A stretch of 19,390 bases of DNA from positions 1 through 19,390 of the forward strand of contig JWZX01001089.1 of the NCBI GenBank assembly GCA_001275005.1, given 5' to 3'. Below the pieces are notes generated by a model. The model worked only from the letters and a program-made list of their open reading frames with translations. It made no database searches and was not told where the DNA came from. The translations under genes were made by a program, and so were the position numbers. This stretch comes from Chrysochromulina tobinii. Lineage: Eukaryota; Haptophyta; Prymnesiales; Chrysochromulinaceae. Of the stretch, positions 15,592 through 19,390 are shown piece after piece (position 1 is the first letter of the stretch; each line of letters begins with the position of its first letter).

Positions 15592-18500
15592 TCACTCCTC
15601 TTCCTCGTCCTCATTACTCATGAACAAACGGTCGCTGCCGCCGCCGTGGCCGCCGTATAGATCCTTCTTCATCTGCTCGAGCTGCTGCTGCTTGGCCGCC
15701 TCCACCTTCTGACTGAGCATCTGCTCGTCCTCGTCGCGGTCTGCGCCGTCGTCGCCGTCGCCGCCGTCATCCTCGCCGCTCAGCGCGCCGTCGTCGAGCT
15801 CATCCACCCTGCCGAGGGCATGCAGCAAATCAGCAACGTCCTCTCCCTCGCCGACCTTTTCGCCGTCGAGGCCGCGGCGGGCCTTCTCTTTGGCCGTCTC
15901 GGCCTCCTCGACCTTCTTCTTGGCCTCGTCCCAGCAGCCCTGGCACACATAGAAGCAGCACGAGTTGCAGCTGCGCACTGTGGGACATTGGCGGCATTCG
16001 CTGCCATGCACGTTGCACATCAACGACCGCGCTTCGGCCACAAGCGGGTGCACGTGCAGCTTGCGACAGATCTTGGTGTCGTCCTCCAGCAGGTTCACCT
16101 CCTCTTCCTTGTCGACCTCCAAACCAAGATCTCCGTCCTCATCCCCCTCGTCGTCCTCATCCCCCTCGTCACTGCTCCTGTCGCCAGTGGAAGCGGCGGC
16201 GGAGGCGGCGGAGGCGGCGGAGGCGGCGCTAGCGGCGCTGGCACCCTCCCTCTCGCTCACCGCCGGAGCGGCCAGCATCCCGGTCGTGGCCATCGCAAGC
16301 TTGTCGAGCTTGGCGTGCAGAGCATTGGCCGCCTCACCGCCCACGCGGCGTAGCACCGCCATGGGCGCTTCGCCCCCCCCCGACGCTGCATACGGGTCGA
16401 CGCCCCCTTCGCGCACGAGCAGCTGCGCCACGTCGCCCAGACCCTGATGGCACGCAATCCAGAGCGCCGAGCGCCGTCCCGAGCTGAGCACCTCGGGTTT
16501 GCAGCCCGCGCCGAGCAACAGCCGGCACGCGGCAGTGCTGCCGCCGCTCGCGGCCGCGTGGAGCGCAGTGCAGCCCGAGAGCTCCCCACGCCTGTTCGCA
16601 AACGCGCCCGCGTGCAGCAGCTGCTCAAGCAGCTCATTGGCAATCGCGCAGCTCGCGCCCGCAAACGCGCACGCGTGGAGCAGGGTCTCGCCGTGCGGAG
16701 GCACGCTCTCGTCCACGGGGGCAAGCTCGCCCGTGGACTCGTCGCGCAGCCTCCAGCGCGCGCACACGGCGAGCGTGTGTGGCAGCAGCCCGCCCATGAG
16801 CACCGCCACGTCATTCTCACTCACGGGCGGCTGGAGTGCCGTCCAGAGGGCAAGCGCCGTGTCGGTCGCCTCGCGCAGCTGCCGGTGCAGCTCGCGGCGA
16901 AGCGCGCGCGTCGACTCAAAGGTGCCCGACACGGCGCGGAGCGGTGCTTGCATGTAGCTGGGCACCGCCGTACAAGCATCCTCGATGAGGAGGGTGTGAA
17001 GCATCGCGTGCTCGCTTTTCACCTGCTCGGCCTCGAGCGTGCTCGTGTGCAACGTGGCGCTGCGCAGGTAGACCGTTGGGTGGCCTTCGGTGCGCCACGA
17101 CTCATCGCGCCGGTAGAAGAGCGCGAGTTGGCGCATCAGACCGAGCTGGCCGTCCTTGCTCGCGCGGTCATTCTTGATGACCGTCGCCATCTCGCCATCG
17201 ATGTACGTGGTGATCGTGTTCGCGACCGTGTCGACGGATATGGTCACCGCGTGCCACCGGTTCGGGCTGAGGGTCGGTGCGTCGCCGTCCGCAAACGACT
17301 CGAAGGCGCCCACCTGACCCTGCTCATTGTACTGCACCTGCGCCACGTCCGATTTGGGCTCAAACTTGGCAAATTGGTCCCAGCCACCCGTGGTGAGCAG
17401 CCCGCGCTTCTTGTAGCCGTCGAGCCCAACGGACGCGATCTTGAAGTGGATCGTGAGCGCGTACTGGTTGAGTTTGGTCGCGCCGGCCGGTCCGTTCTTG
17501 ACAAAGGGGATCCGCAGCACCATGTAGCCCGCCGTGCATCGAAAGCACGGCACGCGCGCGTCGCCCTGGCGCACCGCCGTCCAAGCGCCCACCGCCTGGA
17601 TCGAGAGGGGCGCGCCTTCCCGAGTACCCGTCACCCCACGCGTAAAGTCAAAGTAGCAGCACGTGCGCGAGCGGTATGGGTTGTGCGTGCGCTTGCGGCA
17701 CTGCTGCATCCAGGCAAAGTCGGAGCCCACCAGCATGTCATCAAGGGCCTTCTGCGCCTCCGCGATCTGGCGTGCGAGCGTCTCCTTGATCGTCAGCTCG
17801 AGGGCCGTCTCCTCGCTGCTCGCCACCTTGAGCATCTCCTCGAGCTCCTTTTCGCCCTTGGGCGGCACGCGACTGAGCTGCCGGCCGAGCGGAGGCGGCG
17901 CCGCCAACGACCCCCCTGCCTCGGCGGCGGTGGCCTCGTCATCCGCTTCGGCGCCCGGCGCGAGCAGCTCCATGAAGTTCGCGTACGTGAGGTGTCCCTT
18001 GGTGGAGATGGAGCGCACGAAGAAGAGGACGTCGTTGGGCGTGAGGTCGGGCACGTTCAGGTACTCGAGTGCGCCGTAGATCTCGCCCGGGCTGAGCAGT
18101 CCGTTCTGGTCGTAGTCGAACTTGATGAAGGCGTCGTGGAGCGTGCCGATGCGAGTCTTGATGGCCTCGCGGACGCGCACCGCCTGTGCGCGCTGCTTGA
18201 GCATCGACCACTCGTCCTCGAGGGTGAAGATCTTGGAGAGGGGCGTCTCGCGCCAGTTCTTGGCCAGGCGGCGCCGGCACTGCACCACGTTGCTGAAGAA
18301 GAGGCGCCGCTCGATGGGGGGCACGGGCAGCGAGCGCAGCAGCACGTTGAGCTCCGACGGCGCGTAGTGCATCACGCTGTCGATGAAGCGGAAGCAGTTG
18401 TGCGCGACCGCGCCCTGGTAGGACGTGTGTGGCTTGTAGTTGAAGCTCGAATCGAAGAGACGATTGCCCGCCGGGATGCAGCGCAGCGAGAGCGCCACGT

Positions 18501-19311
18501 CGGGGCCGCCGGGGAAGAGCGGCTGTCCCGTCTTGAGGTGCAAGATGCATCGGATGGTCTCGGCCTCTTGCAGGCTGAGCAGCACGAAGAAGCGACCTGA
18601 CTCGATCTGGCGGTACCGGCCCGAGATGAGCACCTCGCGCAGCTCGTCGAAGGAGAGAGCACTCACCGCGGCGCTCACCGTGCTCGAGACGACGGGCGGG
18701 GCATCGCCAGGCGAGCTTCGACGTGGGAGGGGGGGTGTTGAGGCCCCGTGCTCGCCGAGCAGGGCGTCGATCTCGGCGTCGGAGAGCTGGAGGTCCTCGG
18801 CGGAGCGCAGCACCTCGCGCAGCTCCTTGCGGCTGAGCCGGCCAGCGCCGCCGTTGTCGAGTAGCGAGAGTGCGTTGCGCAACCGGCGCTCTTGCACCTC
18901 CGAGAGGGCGCCTGCCTTACTCGAGAGCGGCTCGAGAGCGGAGACGGAGGGGACCCACTCCAGCAGCATGACCGCGTTCTTGAGTCGACGCTCGCCCACC
19001 CAGTCGAGGTTATGGTGGTTACGCGTGACGCACAGGTAATCGGGGAAGGGCAACGGTGAGCGCTGCGTGAGCCGGTACTGCGACGCGCGGTAAAAGGAGC
19101 CGTCGCGGAAGGGAGCGAGCGTCAGCAGGTCGTTTTTGAGTGCCTCGCCCACGGCCGAGGCCGTCGGCGGCGGCAGCTTGGCCTCGTCCTCACCCCCTGG
19201 CTCGCGCCGCTCGGCGAGGGTCGAGAAGGCCCATGAAGTCGGCTCCTCGCCCTCACGCAGGTACGCGCGGTCCACAAACTTCTCGATGAGGATCTCCTTG
19301 TCCTTCTCTAC
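15592..19311 (-). CDS. Large multidomain protein: EF-hand, ConA/LamG-like, ankyrin, Cys-rich; 5' partial
   Basis: One exon of 1239 aa begins at an intron acceptor (CCCTCTCAG|GTAGAG), so the N-terminus lies beyond the window. Residues are counted from that exon start. A degenerate EF-hand-like loop is at about 152-163 (DNGGAGRLSRKE). A canonical EF-hand loop is DYDQNGLLSPGE at 399-410, with Asp, Asp, Asn, Ser and Glu at positions 1, 3, 5, 9 and 12, paired with a degenerate partner at about 427-450. A short coiled coil lies at 487-527. A beta-rich ConA/LamG-type region spans about 552-762 (YALTIHFKIASVG, NRWHAVTISVDT, TITTYIDGEM). Ankyrin repeats span about 874-987 (GETLLHACAFAGA, GCTALHAAASGGS, SALWIACHQGLGDVAQLLV). 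A Ser/Ala and acidic linker follows. A Cys/His cluster at 1086-1126 (C-x2-H-x3-C-x2-C-x5-C-x2-C...C-x2-C) recalls C1/DC1/ZZ fingers. The tail is acidic. It may be a Ca2+-responsive scaffold; the function is unknown. Confidence 0.85.
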   Translation of the reverse strand, partial: VEKDKEILIEKFVDRAYLREGEEPTSWAFSTLAERREPGGEDEAKLPPPTASAVGEALKNDLLTLAPFRDGSFYRASQYRLTQRSPLPFPDYLCVTRNHHNLDWVGERRLKNAVMLLEWVPSVSALEPLSSKAGALSEVQERRLRNALSLLDNGGAGRLSRKELREVLRSAEDLQLSDAEIDALLGEHGASTPPLPRRSSPGDAPPVVSSTVSAAVSALSFDELREVLISGRYRQIESGRFFVLLSLQEAETIRCILHLKTGQPLFPGGPDVALSLRCIPAGNRLFDSSFNYKPHTSYQGAVAHNCFRFIDSVMHYAPSELNVLLRSLPVPPIERRLFFSNVVQCRRRLAKNWRETPLSKIFTLEDEWSMLKQRAQAVRVREAIKTRIGTLHDAFIKFDYDQNGLLSPGEIYGALEYLNVPDLTPNDVLFFVRSISTKGHLTYANFMELLAPGAEADDEATAAEAGGSLAAPPPLGRQLSRVPPKGEKELEEMLKVASSEETALELTIKETLARQIAEAQKALDDMLVGSDFAWMQQCRKRTHNPYRSRTCCYFDFTRGVTGTREGAPLSIQAVGAWTAVRQGDARVPCFRCTAGYMVLRIPFVKNGPAGATKLNQYALTIHFKIASVGLDGYKKRGLLTTGGWDQFAKFEPKSDVAQVQYNEQGQVGAFESFADGDAPTLSPNRWHAVTISVDTVANTITTYIDGEMATVIKNDRASKDGQLGLMRQLALFYRRDESWRTEGHPTVYLRSATLHTSTLEAEQVKSEHAMLHTLLIEDACTAVPSYMQAPLRAVSGTFESTRALRRELHRQLREATDTALALWTALQPPVSENDVAVLMGGLLPHTLAVCARWRLRDESTGELAPVDESVPPHGETLLHACAFAGASCAIANELLEQLLHAGAFANRRGELSGCTALHAAASGGSTAACRLLLGAGCKPEVLSSGRRSALWIACHQGLGDVAQLLVREGGVDPYAASGGGEAPMAVLRRVGGEAANALHAKLDKLAMATTGMLAAPAVSEREGASAASAASAASAASAAASTGDRSSDEGDEDDEGDEDGDLGLEVDKEEEVNLLEDDTKICRKLHVHPLVAEARSLMCNVHGSECRQCPTVRSCNSCCFYVCQGCWDEAKKKVEEAETAKEKARRGLDGEKVGEGEDVADLLHALGRVDELDDGALSGEDDGGDGDDGADRDEDEQMLSQKVEAAKQQQLEQMKKDLYGGHGGGSDRLFMSNEDEEEE
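16199..16242 (-). repeat. GGCGGAGGC-type repeat coding Ala-Ala-Ser
   Basis: Short tandem GGCGGAGGC units in the plus strand encode ASAASAASAASAASAAAS on the minus strand, in the linker between the ankyrin repeats and the Cys-rich module of the large protein. It is followed by an Asp/Glu/Gly-rich acidic stretch. Confidence 0.8.
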
Positions 19312-19390
19312 CTGAGAGGGTCGGGGGTGAGGGGGTGAGGTGTGTAGGGGGTGAGGGGGTGAGGTGTTACGGGGGTGAGGGGGTGAGGGG
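19312..19390 (-). other. Partial intron of the large multidomain gene
   Basis: On the minus strand a C/T-rich tract ends in CCCTCTCAG|GTAGAGAAGG, a convincing 3' splice site. The intron is cut by the window edge. An alternative acceptor GTAG four bases later is possible. The visible intron is almost entirely minisatellite. Confidence 0.65.
19323..19390. repeat. 24-bp G-rich minisatellite
   Basis: There are three units (24, 24 and at least 20 bp), each beginning GGGGGTGAGGGGGTGAGG. They are built of GGGGGTGA octamers and are cut by the window end. The plus strand has regularly spaced G5 runs that could form a G-quadruplex; on the transcript strand it is the polypyrimidine tract before the acceptor. 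Confidence 0.85.

Noticed and set aside
16447-18600. 717-codon plus-strand ORF starting at an ATG
   Set aside because: It is fully antisense to the multidomain gene. Its composition is Arg/His/Leu/Val-rich without motifs, while the minus strand shows EF-hand, ankyrin and Cys-rich signatures. It is a GC-driven shadow.
1-19390. tRNA, rRNA or selfish element (integrase, transposase, reverse transcriptase)
   Set aside because: No cloverleaf, rRNA core or catalytic motif of such elements was seen on either strand by reading.

Overview
The window is nuclear DNA from a GC-rich eukaryote. The evidence is GT-AG introns that join frames without a break in at least two genes, ORFs that extend upstream only through non-ATG codons, long low-complexity Ala/Pro tracts, wide intergenic spaces and no operon-like spacing. 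A plastid-type Rieske oxygenase of the PAO/ACD1/TIC55 class points to a photosynthetic lineage. A small-genome secondary-plastid alga such as a haptophyte or pelagophyte is my best guess. That guess is inference, because no rRNA or other marker gene is present.

Layout, left to right. 1-798 holds AT-rich and simple sequence with no supported gene. A class 3 (diacylglycerol-lipase-like) lipase lies at 799-2718 (+). An Ala-rich coiled-coil protein with a basic cluster lies at 3002-4306 (+). A 1 kb convergent spacer follows, with a 19-bp direct repeat, an AATAAA-containing palindrome and a perfect 15-bp hairpin. A three-exon coiled-coil gene (5288-7993, -) shares a short divergent promoter region with the PAO-like Rieske oxygenase (8270-9742, +). 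An unrecognised protein lies at 10115-11269 (+), facing a two-domain rhodanese / mercaptopyruvate-type sulfurtransferase (11690-12577, -). A seven-blade WD40 gene (13327-14964, +) follows, in which exon and intron are repeated together. The last gene is a large 5'-incomplete multidomain protein (15592-19311, -) with an EF-hand, a ConA/LamG-like fold, ankyrin repeats and a Cys-rich module; its upstream intron runs off the right edge.

The genes do not form an obvious pathway; they look like independent neighbours on alternating strands. The most interesting signals concern gene structure. The WD40 gene is a tandem array of about 194-bp units, each an exon plus a homologous 64-65-bp phase-1 intron. 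One intron copy has lost its acceptor AG and is two bases shorter, so it reads through in frame as a protein linker. In the coiled-coil gene, both introns carry a near-copy of one of their own splice sites inside the intron, and using either copy would give a premature stop. A 57-bp dispersed repeat brackets the WD40 gene.
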